Shown piece after piece: positions 23,011 to 33,665 of a stretch of 64,000 nt of DNA (position 1 is its first letter; every line of letters starts with the position of its first letter). The notes below the pieces were generated by a model that saw nothing but the letters and a program-made list of their open reading frames with translations, had not been told where the DNA came from and made no database searches. Source of the DNA: Symbiodinium natans (lineage: Eukaryota; Sar; Dinophyceae; Suessiales; Symbiodiniaceae); assembly GCA_905221605.1 (NCBI GenBank), contig CAJNDS010001013.1, positions 761,765-825,764 on the forward strand, read 5' to 3'. Both the position numbers and the translations under genes were made by a program.

Positions 23011-25339
23011 CTTCTGATATAGCGCTACCAGGTTGCCCCCCAGTAACCTATGATGAAAAAGAATGCCCCTTCTTGGCTTACAGGGGTTAGGGAACCTAAA
23101 CCCCCAAAAAGGGAACAAGGGTACTTTTGGGCATCCTAGGTTCTAGGTATGAGCCCAGAAAAGACGGCAAAGGGTTTAGGGTTTAGGGTTTAGGGTTTAG
23201 GGTTGAGGGTTGAGGGTTGAGGGTTTAGGGTTCAGGGTTTAGGGTTTAGTGTTTAGGGTTTAGGGGATTTCGTGTGGCCGACTCCAGAAAAGAGCCCCAA
23301 AATTTTCAGCGGTCACTGTCCATATCAGTCGACGCCAAGGGAACATCTTCCATGAAATAACCCTAAACCCTAAACCCTAAACCCTAAACCCTAAACCCAG
23401 AAGTCTGAGTCGGCTTTGCTCTTCCTGTGGGAGATGTCCCCGAGAAGGTGCGCTTCACAAGAGGTCGTGTCAGCCGACCCCGCCCCCGTCGCAGGCAAAT
23501 TCACCCTAAACCCTAAACCTTAAGCCCTAAACCCTAAACCTAAACCCTAATTCCTGCAAGCGACGGTGCGGTGCGAAGCGCTGGGGCGTGTGTCTTCACG
23601 GAATTGTTCCGGAGGCTCCTTGGCTCCTTCCCAACCTGAACATTGACTAGACCCAACCCTAAAAAAAAGAAATGGGGGGCCAATTTAGGGTTTAGGGTTT
23701 AGGGTTTAGGGTTTAGGGCTTAGGGCTTAGGGTTTTCCTACTCCGGGTCCTAGTTGAACCCTGAAACCCTCAGCCTACAGCCACAGAACATCCTAAACCC
23801 TAAAGCTTTGAACCCTACACGCTAAAGCTTAGCCCTGGTTTCTTCCTTGTTGAAACTAGCCCCGGGGAGCGAGGTGCCCAACCAACCGCGTGCCCTATAA
23901 CCCCTAGCTTTCTAAGCCCTAAACCCATAGGCCTTGAAACACCCTACACGCCCGAAACACCCTAAACCCTAAACCCTAAACCCTAAACCCTAAACCCTAA
24001 ACCCTAAACCCCAAACCCTAAACCCTAAACCCCTAAACCCCTAAACTTACACTCCCCTCCCGAAACCCGAGCACGAACCCGACCTCCCTCAAACCATGAC
24101 AGCTCCGGCTTCTCAAGCCGGGCTCACACGGGTGGCTTTGCAGGGAATGTAGGGAACTTAGGGGGATGTGGGGCTTTAGGGTTTAGGGTTTAGGGTTTTG
24201 GGTTTAGGGTTTAGGGTTTAGGGTTTAGGGTTTAGGGTTTAGGATTTAGGGCTTAGGGCTTAGGCTTAGAGTGGTTTAAGGTTTAGGATTTAGGGGTTAG
24301 GGCCTAGGATTTAGGGTGGGCCTCTTGACAAACATGGATGGGCTACGACAAAAAGGCCCTTGACAGTATCCCTAACCCTCGACCTTAAACCCTCTTCAAC
24401 CCTTGCTCGCCAACTCTGCCGTCAACCTGCACAACCCTACAGCCCAACACACATATTCAAGAAACAAGGCTCTTCGAATTCTAACGCCCTAAATGCTCCC
24501 TGCAGCCCTTCAGCACACAAATCTTGGCTTAGGCTCTGACTGCTTTCATGACTGCTAGGGCTCCTGACGGCCCTGAACCCCACCTTTGCTGAGAATCCGA
24601 GACGTTACTCGGCCCCGCTGGATGCAGGAATTCACAACTCTCCCGCGCAGCCTGACTCAAAGCGAGACACCCCAGCGATATACATGGCCCCGGCTTAGGG
24701 CCGGGGTTTTCGGGGTTTAGGTGTTTCGGGGTTTCGGGTTTAGGGGAAAATAGGCCGTCAACAATCCAGGGATCCCCATTGAGAAGGTATACGGTTGCTT
24801 CTTTGGTCAGGGGGGTCTCGCTGCACAGTCCTACGAAAACTCTGGCGGCCGCAAACAGACCAAACCCTAAACCCTAAACCCCAAACCCCAAACCCTAAAC
24901 CCCAAACCCTAAACCCTAAACCCCAAACCCTAAACCCCAAACCAGTACTAGGCTCTCTGGGCCTGACCCAGACAAGGGCGGATTTGGAACCCCAAGAATA
25001 CATTCACCTGCTCTGGGTTATGAAATGGTAAGCAGGGACTGGGACCCTAAACCCTAAACCCGGAACCCTAAACCAAGTAGGGATCGGGCCCCGCAAAAAT
25101 CACAGAATTGTTTCCGAACTAACCCTGCACAGTATCCATTCTCAGGCAACAGAATTTAACCCCAAAACCATTGACCTATTTCTCCAGTATCCTAAAAAAC
25201 AAAAGGTTCACCTTTGGAATTACATTAGGATTTTTAGGTTGTAGAATCTACGGATAAGTTGAGGGTTCAGGGATCCCAAATCCCAGCGCGGAAACACAAA
25301 TCCAGACGACACGACCTCTGCTGGCCCACCAGGGGTGAG

Positions 25340-28300
25340 CTAAATGCACCCTAGTCTGCCAATGCAGCAGCCGCTCCAACTGTACCAGGAGCGCTTGCCG
25401 CTGCGCTTCCTCCGGGCGGCCGACCGCGCGTCCTCGTAGTCGCTGATGACCTGCGCGATGTGTATGAAGTTGTGCTCCGGCTGCAGGCGATCGAGGTACA
25501 GAATCTCGGAAGCCAGCTGGTCGAGCCGGAACATGAACAGGGTGGCAGTCTGCTCGCTGAGGGGCACTTTGTTCGTCCCGATCCGCTTCTTCAAATGTTC
25601 CGGGGTATAGAGGCCGCGGTGTCCTCGGGTGGGTTTAGGTTTAGGGTTTCGGGCTTAGGGTTTAGGGCTTGGGGCTTGGGGTTTAGGGCTAGGCTTAGGG
25701 TTTAGGGTTTAAGGTTTGGGGTGGGGGGGGGGGGTCCCTTTTTGCATTGGTGATTTTTCGAAGAACCGAGGGATCACTAAGGATTAGGGATTGGGGCCCC
25801 GAGAACTTCAAAGGTTCTTAGCAAAGAGTTAAAGGAGTAGGTACCCTATATGAAGTAGGGTATATAAGGTATATACACTCACCAATTTCGAAAGGGAACC
25901 TTATATACACTCGCCAAAATAAACCCTACTTCATATAATCCCTTGAAGGGATATATAGCAGGTGCCGAACTCCCCCAGTTCCCCATTAAGGACTACTTGG
26001 AGATTCATGGGTAGTTGTAAGTAGGATTAGAAGCACCCTCAATAGGGTGATGAGTATAGCTACCATACTTATAACTCTGCTTATAACTACCCATGCACCT
26101 CCAAGTAGTAAGAGACATGAAGATTTCAAAGCCCATGTCCTTCCATCGCGGCCACCACAAGGCTCTGGACGATGCTGCGGGTTGGAGAACACTGCTTCAC
26201 CTTTCTGCATAGAGGTCTCGGGCTTCGTGTAGGTATTCAGTAGGGGGTATTAAGTAGGGCGTTAAGTCGGTATTAAGTAGGGTATTAAGTAGGATAAACC
26301 TGCATTAGGGTCCCTTGCAAGGTACTTACAACTCATTCTTAAACCTACTTCCTAAGTCCCACGATCCTCCAAGTGGTGCAAAGGGGGGAAAACGTGAAGG
26401 CAGGTACTCAGCGGGATATGCATGGCGATTCTACAATGATTTTGATGGGGATCCTGTCGCCTACTCTACCAGGTTGGCCCTTAGAAAACTCTGAAAAAAC
26501 ATTCCTACAAACTTTAAAGCCCTCAAAACTCCCCCCCAAAACCCTATAAAACCTTACAACCCTACAACCTGAAAGCCCGGAACCATCAATCACAAAGTCA
26601 CGAGATCAGCGAAGAACTTCGCAGGTGCATCCTGGATGGTCAACGCCTGCCTGAAGATCATGGTGCCCGAATGCCTTGGCTCCTTACCCTTTTAAACCCT
26701 CAACCCTAAACCCTAAACCCTAAACCGTAAACCCTAAATCCCAAACCCTAAACCCTAAACCTTAAATCCTAACCCTAAACCCTAAACCGGAGCAACGAAG
26801 GGTCCTGAGTGTTTCTGGGCTCCTGGGGCTTTAGATGTGTAAGGGATCCTACTTGGAGGTTGGTTAGAATTAGAAGTAGAGTTTAGGGTCTAGGGTCCAG
26901 GGGGTAGAAGTGTGGTAACTATGATTTCAATCCTATTTAGGGTACTTATCACACTGCCCGCGAGCTCCAAGTAGTAACCCCCTAAACCCTAAACCCTAAA
27001 CCCCTAAACTGCCGTGGGCATCCTGGATGCTGCATGTCTTTGAGGCGCTGATCAAGCTCCTCCTGCACCACTCCGTGCGCGCAGTCGATGTTGGCACCGA
27101 GGGCAGACACGTACCTACGCTTACCCGTAGCCTCTGAAACGAAGTTTAGGGTTTAGGGTTTAGGGTTTAGGGTTTGGGGTTTGGGGTTCGGGGTTTAGGG
27201 CTCAGGGCTTAGGGCTTGGGGCTTGGGGCTTGGGGTTTAGGGGTTTACTGTTGGGCTCGGGATGCAACTTATTGGGGTCTCGGAACCCAGAGCATTCCAA
27301 AACCCTGAACGCCATAAACCCTACACTCTAAACACCCGAAACATCCCTCAGCACCCCAAACCCTAAACCCTAAACCCTAAACCTAAACCCTAAACCCTAA
27401 ACCCTAAACCCTAAACCCTAAACCCTAAACCCTCTTCAACGCGTAGACACTTCTCAGCAATCTTGAGCGGAAGGACGGCCTTCAGGGCTTCCGAGGGTCA
27501 CAGGGTGAGAGTTTGCCTAAACCCTACCCCCAACAAACCCCCTAAACCCTAAACCCTAAACCCTAAACCCTAAACCCTAAACCCTAAACCCTAAACCCTA
27601 AACCCTTGCGCTTCAGCGCCTTGAGGTGTGACATGTCCTTAGTAGCCCAGTCATACTACAACCAGGGTGCCCTTCTTGAGGTGTGGTTGCACTCAGGAGT
27701 GTAGCCAAAAATCAAACTTTTAGCTGCCTTATTAAGAAACCCAATTAACCCAAAAAGGATAAGGATCTAAAGTTACAGTAAAGTACCACAAAGTTGAGGT
27801 GTGGTTGCTGTATAAGTATAATAAGGGAACTTTGAACGTGGTTGCTGTATAAGTATAATGAAGCGAGCTTTGAACCAAAGAAAGAAAACGTAGCACTGGG
27901 CTACCTCGTGTCTTCAACAGGTTGTACCACTGCTTGGGGCTTGGCTACTTATGTAAGGGAACCTAGAACCAAACGCAAAAAGGGTACCACTTACTTTCTA
28001 AGGGAGCCTAGAACCGAAATAGACAACGTACCACTGGGCTACCCAGTGTCTTCCACGGGTGTAGGGTTTAGGGTTTAGGGTTTAGGGTTTAGGGTTTAGG
28101 GTTTAGGGTTTAGGGTTTAGGGTTTGGGGTTTGGGGTTTGGGGTTTGGGGTTTGGGGTTTGGGGTTTGGGGTTTGCACTGCTACTTACATAAGGGAACCA
28201 AAAGGAACCAAACAAAAAAAGGTACCCCTGGGCTGCCCAGTGACTTCGACAGGTGTAGCAAGGCCAGACTCGGCTCCCGTGAGCAGAACGTCGCAACCGC

Positions 28301-31300
28301 CATCGCACAGGATGAGCACATCGGGCATCTCCTCCGCTCGCACACTCGCACTTCAAGGGCGGGCGCAGGACATCCTAGACCCCCCAAAACGCGGGGAGCT
28401 GATATGACTACTGGGCCCTAAACCCGAAACCCTAAACCCTAAACCCGAAACCCTAAACCCCAGAACACGTTAAGCACGTCTCGCGCCTCGCCGAACTCCA
28501 GCTTCAGGGCTGCTTGGTAGCCCTCTGTATACTGGGCCTCGGTGCGCTCCATTTTGGGAAAGGGCTGCAGGGCTTACTGCGTACATACATACATACACAT
28601 GTACATATACACACATATATATATATATAAGGTTTAGTGACATTAATATTCGGTTTGTTATCATTATATTACTATGAATATTGCCATAATCGTAAGTAGT
28701 ATTCCTATACCATATATATATATATATATAAGCTCACTCCCCCCCAATGGACCCACCGCGGGTGGCATCCGAGTCCTGGCCAGATCAAGGGAACAACAAC
28801 AAAACAAGAAACTAACAAGAAACAAAAAACCAAAAAACTAAAAAAAACAAAAAAACCATCTTTTCCAAAACTATGGGGCTGGGGCCTCCAAAAGATGTTT
28901 TTTTTTGTTTTCTCGAGAAAAAGATGGTTTTTTGGTTCGAAACCATCTTTTTCTCGAGAAAAAGATGGTTTTTGGAGGTCTTCTCCTGGTAAAACCATCT
29001 TTTTCTCGAGAAAAAGATGGTTTTTGGAGGTCTTCTCCTGGTAAAACCATCTTTTTCTCGAGAAAAAGATGGTTTCGAACCAAAAAAACCATCTTTTTCT
29101 CGAGAAAACCAGAAAAAACCAAACAAACCAAAAAAAACCATCTTTTGGAGGCCCCAGCCCCATAGTTTTGGAAAAGATGGTTTTTTTTTGTTTTTTTTTG
29201 GTTTTTTTGGTTTTCTCGAGAAAAAGATGGTTTTTTGGTTCGAAACCATCATTTTCTCGAGAAAAAGATGGTTTTTGGAGGTCTTCTCCTGATAAAACCA
29301 TCTTTTTCTCGAGAAAAAGATGGTTTCGAACCAAAAAAACCATCTTTTTCTCGAGAAAACCAAAAAAACCAACAAAAAAACCATCTTTTGGAGGCCCCAG
29401 CCCCATAGTTTTGGAAAAGATGTTTTTTTTTTTGTTTTTTGGTTTTTTTGAGAAAAAGATAGTTTTTTGGTTCGAAACCATCTTTTTCTCGAGAAAAAGA
29501 TGGTTTTGAGCAACCATCCTTCGGAGAACCATCTTTTTTCTCGAGAAAAAGATGGTTTTCCCAGGAGAAGACCTCCAAAAACCATCTTTTTCTCGAGAAA
29601 AAGATGGTTTCGAACCAAAAAAACAATCTTTTTCTCGAGAAAACCAAAAAAACCATCTTTTGGAGGCCCCAGCCCCATAGTTTTGGAAAAGATTGTTTTT
29701 TTTTTTTGGTTTTTTTTGGTTTTCTCGAGAAAAAAATGGTTTTTTGGTTGGAAACCATCTTTTTCTCGAGAAAAAGATGGTTTTGAGCAACCATCCTTCG
29801 AAAAACCATCTTTTCCTCGAGAAAAGATGGTTTTACCAGGAGAAGACTTCTAATCCTTTAGGTATTGCCTAAACCTTTAATCCTAAACCTTTAACTTTAA
29901 ACCCTTTGGGGTTAACCCGTGAGAAATTTAGAGATAGACCCCGAAAAGACCCTAAACCTTCTTACAGGGTGTAACGGTTTAAAAACCGATGTATACCTGC
30001 AGGTGCTAGATCCATATAGGGTGCTAAGGTTCTGGCCCTGAAGGGTTTAGGGTTAAGGCTTAAATACCCTCTAGGTTTAAATGCCTTAGCCTTAAACCCC
30101 AAACCTTCAAACCTTCATCCTATGGGGTTTGAAGGTCAAGGGTTTAGGCTTGATTGCCGAGGGCTTTAGGGTCCTGACCCTAGAGGGTTTAGGGTTAAGG
30201 AATAGATGCCTAAACCTTAAACCCTTAAGGTTTAACTTTATGGGCTTAGGTTTAAATGTCTAAATCTTAAACCCTAAACCTTTAAACCTTCACACTACAA
30301 AGTTTAAGGGTGTTAAGGGTGACAAATTAATTACATACTCAGGTTGAAATGCCAAAATCCCAAACCCCAAACCTTCAAACCTTAACCCTATAGGGTTTAA
30401 CAGTTCAGGGTTTATTGTTAATTGCCGTCTTAGGTTTAAATGTCTGAATCTTAAACCCTAAAACTTTAAACCTTCACCCTATAGGGTTTTAAAGGTTAAG
30501 GGTTTCGGTTTAATTGCAAGCTTAGATTTAATAAATGTCTAAGTAAAGAATCCTAAACCTTTAAATCTTATCCCTCTCGGGTTTCAGGTTAAGGGTTCAA
30601 TATGAACTGCCGGCATCGGTCTCAATACCTAAACCTTAAACTAAAACCCTAAACCATGAAATATCTTAACCCTATAGGGTTTTAAGGTTAAAGGCTTAGC
30701 GTTAATTGCCGGAATCGGTTTAAATGCCTAAATCTTAAGCCCGAAACCTTTAAACCTTTGCCCAACAGGGTTTAAAGGTTAAGGGTTTCAAATTAATTGA
30801 AGTCTGAGATTTACATGCTTAAATCTTAAATCCTAAACCTTTAAAATCTTAACCCTACAGGGTTTGAAGGTCAAGGGCTTGGCTACAGGTTTAAATGGCT
30901 AAATCTTAAACCCTAAGCCTTTAAACCTTAGCCCTATAGGGTTTAAAGGTTAAGGGTTTAAAATTAGTTGCAGACTTAGGTTTAAATGCCTACATCTGAA
31001 ACCTAAACCTGTAAAAATCTTAACCCTATAGAATTCAAAGGTTAAGGGCTTAGGGTTTAATTGCCGGCATAGGTTCAAATGCCTAAATCTTAAACCCTTA
31101 ACCTTGAAACCTCAACCCTACAGGGTTTAAAGGTTAGGGTTTTTTTTGCAGGCTTAGGTTTAAATGCCTAAGTCTTAAATTATAAACAAAAGCCAACAGA
31201 AAGAAAAGCCATCCGTGTGTGTGAGAGAGTGAATTAAGGAATACAGTCAAAAATCCGGTCACCGGAAAATCACCAGACAGCATAGGTTTTATCGGTATTT

Positions 31301-32926
31301 GCGGTACTTTTGCAAAGATCAAGGCCCGCGGTGGGTCCATTGGGGGGGGGGGGGGGGGGGGGGTGACCATATATATATGTGTGTATATGTATGTATGTCT
31401 ATATATATATATGTATATAGATATACAAGGGTAATATGTGTATGTGTGTGTATATATATGTAGAGGGGCTACTACATATAGGGCTATACTTGTGGGTAGC
31501 CCTCCAAATGCGGGGTCCCTTGTGGGGGGGCTCCCTTTTGTAAAAAGGTGCCGTACGATACAGCGGACCCTAGAAAGGGCAATCCTAAACCCTAAACCCT
31601 AAACCCTAAACCCTAAACCTAAGAGAACATCCCCATGTTGAACCCCTCCCCGGATGGCCCTTAAAACCCTCTTCAACAACATTGGGTTTGGCGTCTAGGG
31701 TTTAGGGTTTTGGGTTTAGGGTTTAGGGTTTAAGGTTTGGGGTTTAGGGTTTAGGGTTTAGGGTTTCGGGTTTAGCTACTTGGAGGTTCATGGGTAGTTA
31801 CACATAGGAATAGAAGTATGGCAACTCTTCTTGAAACCGTCATCGGGGCACTAATGGCCCAACTTGCAGTCTAGGGTCATGAAAAGCATGATCCCCTTAA
31901 ACTAAACCCTAAACCCCAAACCCCAAACCCCAAACCCTAAACCCTAAACCGATCCCAAGGGCAGACCTAGCCTCTGAAAATGTGTGTGCTACCATGCCGA
32001 AGATGCTCTGGGCTAAGGGTTCAAGGGTCAAGGGTTTAGGGTTTAGGGTTTAGGGTTTAGGCTTTAGGGATTCATGGCGAAGTATGTTGTGTTACTGTAC
32101 CAACTATAAGTAACGTAGCCTGGTGCAGGCACAGGCTTGTGGTGGAGGGTTGAGGCCAAACATGCTACAATAAGGGTACCCTTTTGGGGGCTGGTTACTG
32201 TTACAAGGGACACCAGAACTCAAAAAGGCAACAGGGGCACCACTGGGCTAGCAAGTACTACTGTAAGCAAGACCCTCTGGGCTTCATTGGGCTTAGAGTT
32301 TACGGTTGAGGGTTTAGGGTTTAGGAAGTTTGGGGTTTAGGGTTTAGGGGTTAGGAAGTTTAGGGTTTAGGGTTTAGGGTTTGGGGTTTGGGGTTTGGGG
32401 TTTAGGGTTTAGGGTTTAGGGTTTAGGGTTTAGGAAGTTTAGGGTTTAGGGTTTAGGGTCTAGGGCGATCCCCCAAAGGGCCTGCCGAGCAGCTATGGTG
32501 GCATAGTGGGAGAGCGTGTAGATGTGCATGCCGGTGGCCTTGGCCATTCGGGCCTCGGGAAAGTAGACCTGCTCGTCCGGGTCATCCGCGATGCCCGTGT
32601 TGCCAGGATCGACCCGCCAGCACTTGCGTGAAACTTGCTGACCTTAGTTGCTGAGTTCAAGAGACCCCCCAAAAAAGTGTGTACACTTTTAGGTTTTGTA
32701 GAGATTAGAGTATCCCCAAAAGTGTAAAGTGTACTCACTCAGCTACGAAGTGACAGGTCTTGTTGAGCAGCCCATCCTTCGTAAAGGAGAGGCTGAAAAA
32801 CGCCACCTGACGAGCCGTGTCTTTGATCTGCTGGTAGATCGCAGTCGTCCCAAGGACATCACATCCCCCTCCACAGCCGGACAGGACAACCCTCTTGCCA
32901 GTGAGGCCATCCATGAACGTCTGCAT
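25340..32926 (-). CDS. DUF1152-like protein, copy B (9 exons, about 320 aa)
   Basis: Paralog of copy A. Exons: 32926-32755, 32642-32482, 28537-about 28487, about 28336-28245, 27637-27620, 27479-27451, 27114-27031, 26674-about 26602, about 25623-25340 (stop). The start is ATG in MQTFMDGLTGKRVV. Conserved blocks align end to end with copy A: SGCGGGCDVLG, FFSLSFT, VYFPEARMA, YTEGYQAALKLEFG, VLILCDGGCDV, TGAESGLATPVE, DMSHLK, AVLPLKIAE, NIDCAHGVVQEELDQRL, SGTM, GLYTPEHLKKRIG, VPLSEQTATLFMF, YLDRLQPEH. The C-terminus is longer than in A and ends in a basic, Ser/Trp-rich tail. Two junctions (28487/28336 and 26602/25623) need a one-base shift to keep both frame and canonical ends. They could be non-canonical splice sites or lesions. 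Two exons are only 18 and 29 bp. Confidence 0.85.
25832..25972. mobile_element. Inverted-repeat hairpin with GAAGTAGGGT arms
   Basis: Left TATATGAAGTAGGGTATAT pairs with right AACCCTACTTCATATA, and AAGGTATATACACTC with AACCTTATATACACTCG forms an inner repeat. In the 4-kb stretch around the copy B 3' end. Confidence 0.55.
25993..26108. mobile_element. ACTTGGAGGTTCATGG inverted-repeat element, full length
   Basis: Starts CTACTTGGAGATTCATGGGT, ends ACCCATGCACCTCCAAGTAG. The inner arms GTTGTAAGTAGG and GCTTATAACTAC also pair. It lies in copy B intron 8. Confidence 0.8.
26675..27030 (-). other. GC-AG intron of copy B (intron 7)
   Basis: ATGCA|GCATCCAGG ... CCAAG|GCATTCG, with GCAT on both sides and a GC donor. 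It contains an ACTTGGAGG element and CCCTAAA runs. Copy A is uninterrupted (DMQCSGTM). Confidence 0.8.
26849..26974. mobile_element. ACTTGGAGGTTCATGG element with telomere-like insert
   Basis: CTACTTGGAGG left and GAGCTCCAAGTAG right arms. The middle carries a short TTTAGGGTCTAGGG run. It lies in copy B intron 7. Confidence 0.65.
27626..28262. mobile_element. Nested CTTGGTAGCCCAG-family copies filling copy B intron 4
   Basis: Copy B intron 4 (28244-27638) begins GTCACTGGGCAGCCC and ends GGGCTACTAAG on the minus strand. It contains further copies near 27940-28050 (AAGGGAACCTAGAACC, GGGCTACCCAGTG) and 28173-28260 (AAGGGAACCAAAAGG, GGGCTGCCCAGTG), plus a TTTAGGG/TTTGGGG tract at 28060-28172. 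Several insertions seem stacked in one intron. Confidence 0.65.
28855..29852. repeat. Dense palindrome array centred on CTCGAG
   Basis: About 1 kb made of near-perfect palindromes CATCTTTTTCTCGAGAAAAA with GATG, joined by spacers TTTTTGGAGGTCTTCTCCTG, TTCGAA links, and a CCATAGTTTTGGAAAAGATG module seen three or more times next to GGGGCTGGGGCCTCC. I count 16 CTCGAG sites. Open frames on both strands (up to 361 codons, reading HLFLEKK, FFSRKRW) are by-products of this structure. Confidence 0.85.
29870..31185. repeat. Minisatellite, unit about 80-100 bp, roughly 14-15 units
   Basis: A recurring unit contains TTTAAATGCCTAAATCTTAA, ACCCTAAACCTTTAAACC, the palindrome AACCCTATAGGGTTTAAAGG and TTAAGGGTTTAAAATTAATTG. 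The CCCTATAGGG centres fall near 30402, 30478, 30674, 30934, 31025 and 31116, with related forms between. Copies are diverged. Confidence 0.8.
31776..31840. mobile_element. ACTTGGAGGTTCATGG element, left arm only
   Basis: CTACTTGGAGGTTCATGGGT is followed by AGTTACACATAGGAATAGAAG. No right arm was found nearby. Confidence 0.5.
32160..32256. mobile_element. CTTGGTAGCCCAG family, diverged copy
   Basis: Shares CAATAAGGGTACCCTTTTGG, GGTTACTG and CACTGGGCTAGCAAG with the family. In copy B intron 2. Confidence 0.55.
32643..32754 (-). mobile_element. Intron of copy B that is exactly a TIR element plus 4-bp duplication
   Basis: The intron runs T|GTCACTTCG ... CTAAG|GTCAGC on the minus strand and is 112 bp long. 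Its body (32643-32750, 108 bp) starts CTTCGTAGCTGAGTGAG and ends CTCAGCAACTAAG, an imperfect inverted repeat. GTCA is present on both sides (32751-32754 and 32639-32642). Copy A is uninterrupted here (LLTATARQIS), and joining B at these ends restores an ungapped alignment (LLNKTCQQVS). The 5' GT comes from the target duplication and the 3' AG from the element end. Confidence 0.85.
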
Positions 32927-33504
32927 GGTTCGGACAGCCCCAAACCAACTAATTTCAAGCCCGAAACCCATGTGGGGGGCTTTGGTTCATGCTGGGGGCA
33001 CTGATAAGGGAGTTGGGGTTTAGGTCCAGGGCGTAAACTTCTCTCGTGTTAGGTTGTGCTCTGACGACTGCTGGAAGCTCCACACGTTGCTGTGCCCTGG
33101 ATGGAAACAGAAGCTGCTGCATTTCTTGCTTAAGAATCCTAAACCAACCAGTTTGCACAGAAGCCTGAAAGCCTGAAACCCCAAACGCTGAAAGCTTCTC
33201 AAGTTTTTCTTGCACTCTAAAGACCGAACCTTCTGGTTTAGGGCTGCAGGGTGTGAGCTTCTGGGCTACATAGACCGACCCGCAACAAAAATCTGAAGTC
33301 ACCCACTGAACCCCCGCGCAGACGAGGGTTCCAAGGGTTGAGGGTTGAGGGTTTAGGGCTTCGGGTATAGGGTTTAGTGTTTCGGGTTTAGGGTTGGGCG
33401 CTTTTACGACATTGACAGTGGTCGTTCGGGCGGGGATGGGCGTGCCCGCAGTAGAACTGGCAAGCCACGTGTGGGGGGGACTGTTCGGGACAGCAGGAGC
33501 TTGA

Positions 33505-33665
33505 CTTTAGGGTTTAGGGTTTAGGGTTTAGGGTTTAGGGTTTAGGGTTTAGGGTTTAGGGTTTAGGGTTTAGGGTTTAGGGTTTAGGGTTTAGGGTTTA
33601 GGGTTTAGGGTTTAGGTTTTAGGGTTTAGGGTTTAGGGTTTAGGGTTTAGGGTTAAGGGTTAAGA
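33505..33665. repeat. TTTAGGG array upstream of copy B
   Basis: About 22 units ending in TTAAGGG. Confidence 0.9.

Larger units (their letters stand above)
21461..25339. other. Intergenic region between DUF1152 copies A and B
   Basis: Contains telomere-variant tracts, two TTCTTAAGGGAG elements at or near its edge, CCCCTAAA/CCCTGAA stretches (22440-22640) and short unique blocks (22755-22860, 23405-23500, 23555-23640, 24050-24140). Unique blocks at 23410 and 23560 are open on both strands but not assignable. No convincing gene seen. Confidence 0.5.
28739..31362. mobile_element. 2.6-kb composite bounded by inverted C-run + CAATGGACCCACCGCGGG
   Basis: The left boundary has a C-run followed by CAATGGACCCACCGCGGG (28739-28762). 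The right boundary carries its exact inverse, CCCGCGGTGGGTCCATTG plus a G-run (31325-31362). AT-dinucleotide tracts lie just outside both ends. Inside are the palindrome array and the minisatellite described below. No transposase frame was found. It lies in copy B intron 2. Confidence 0.6.

Noticed and set aside
28705-29853. ORFs of 288 and 361 codons with FFSRKRW / HLFLEKK repeats
   Set aside because: Both strands and several frames are open because the DNA is a palindrome array; no domain is visible.
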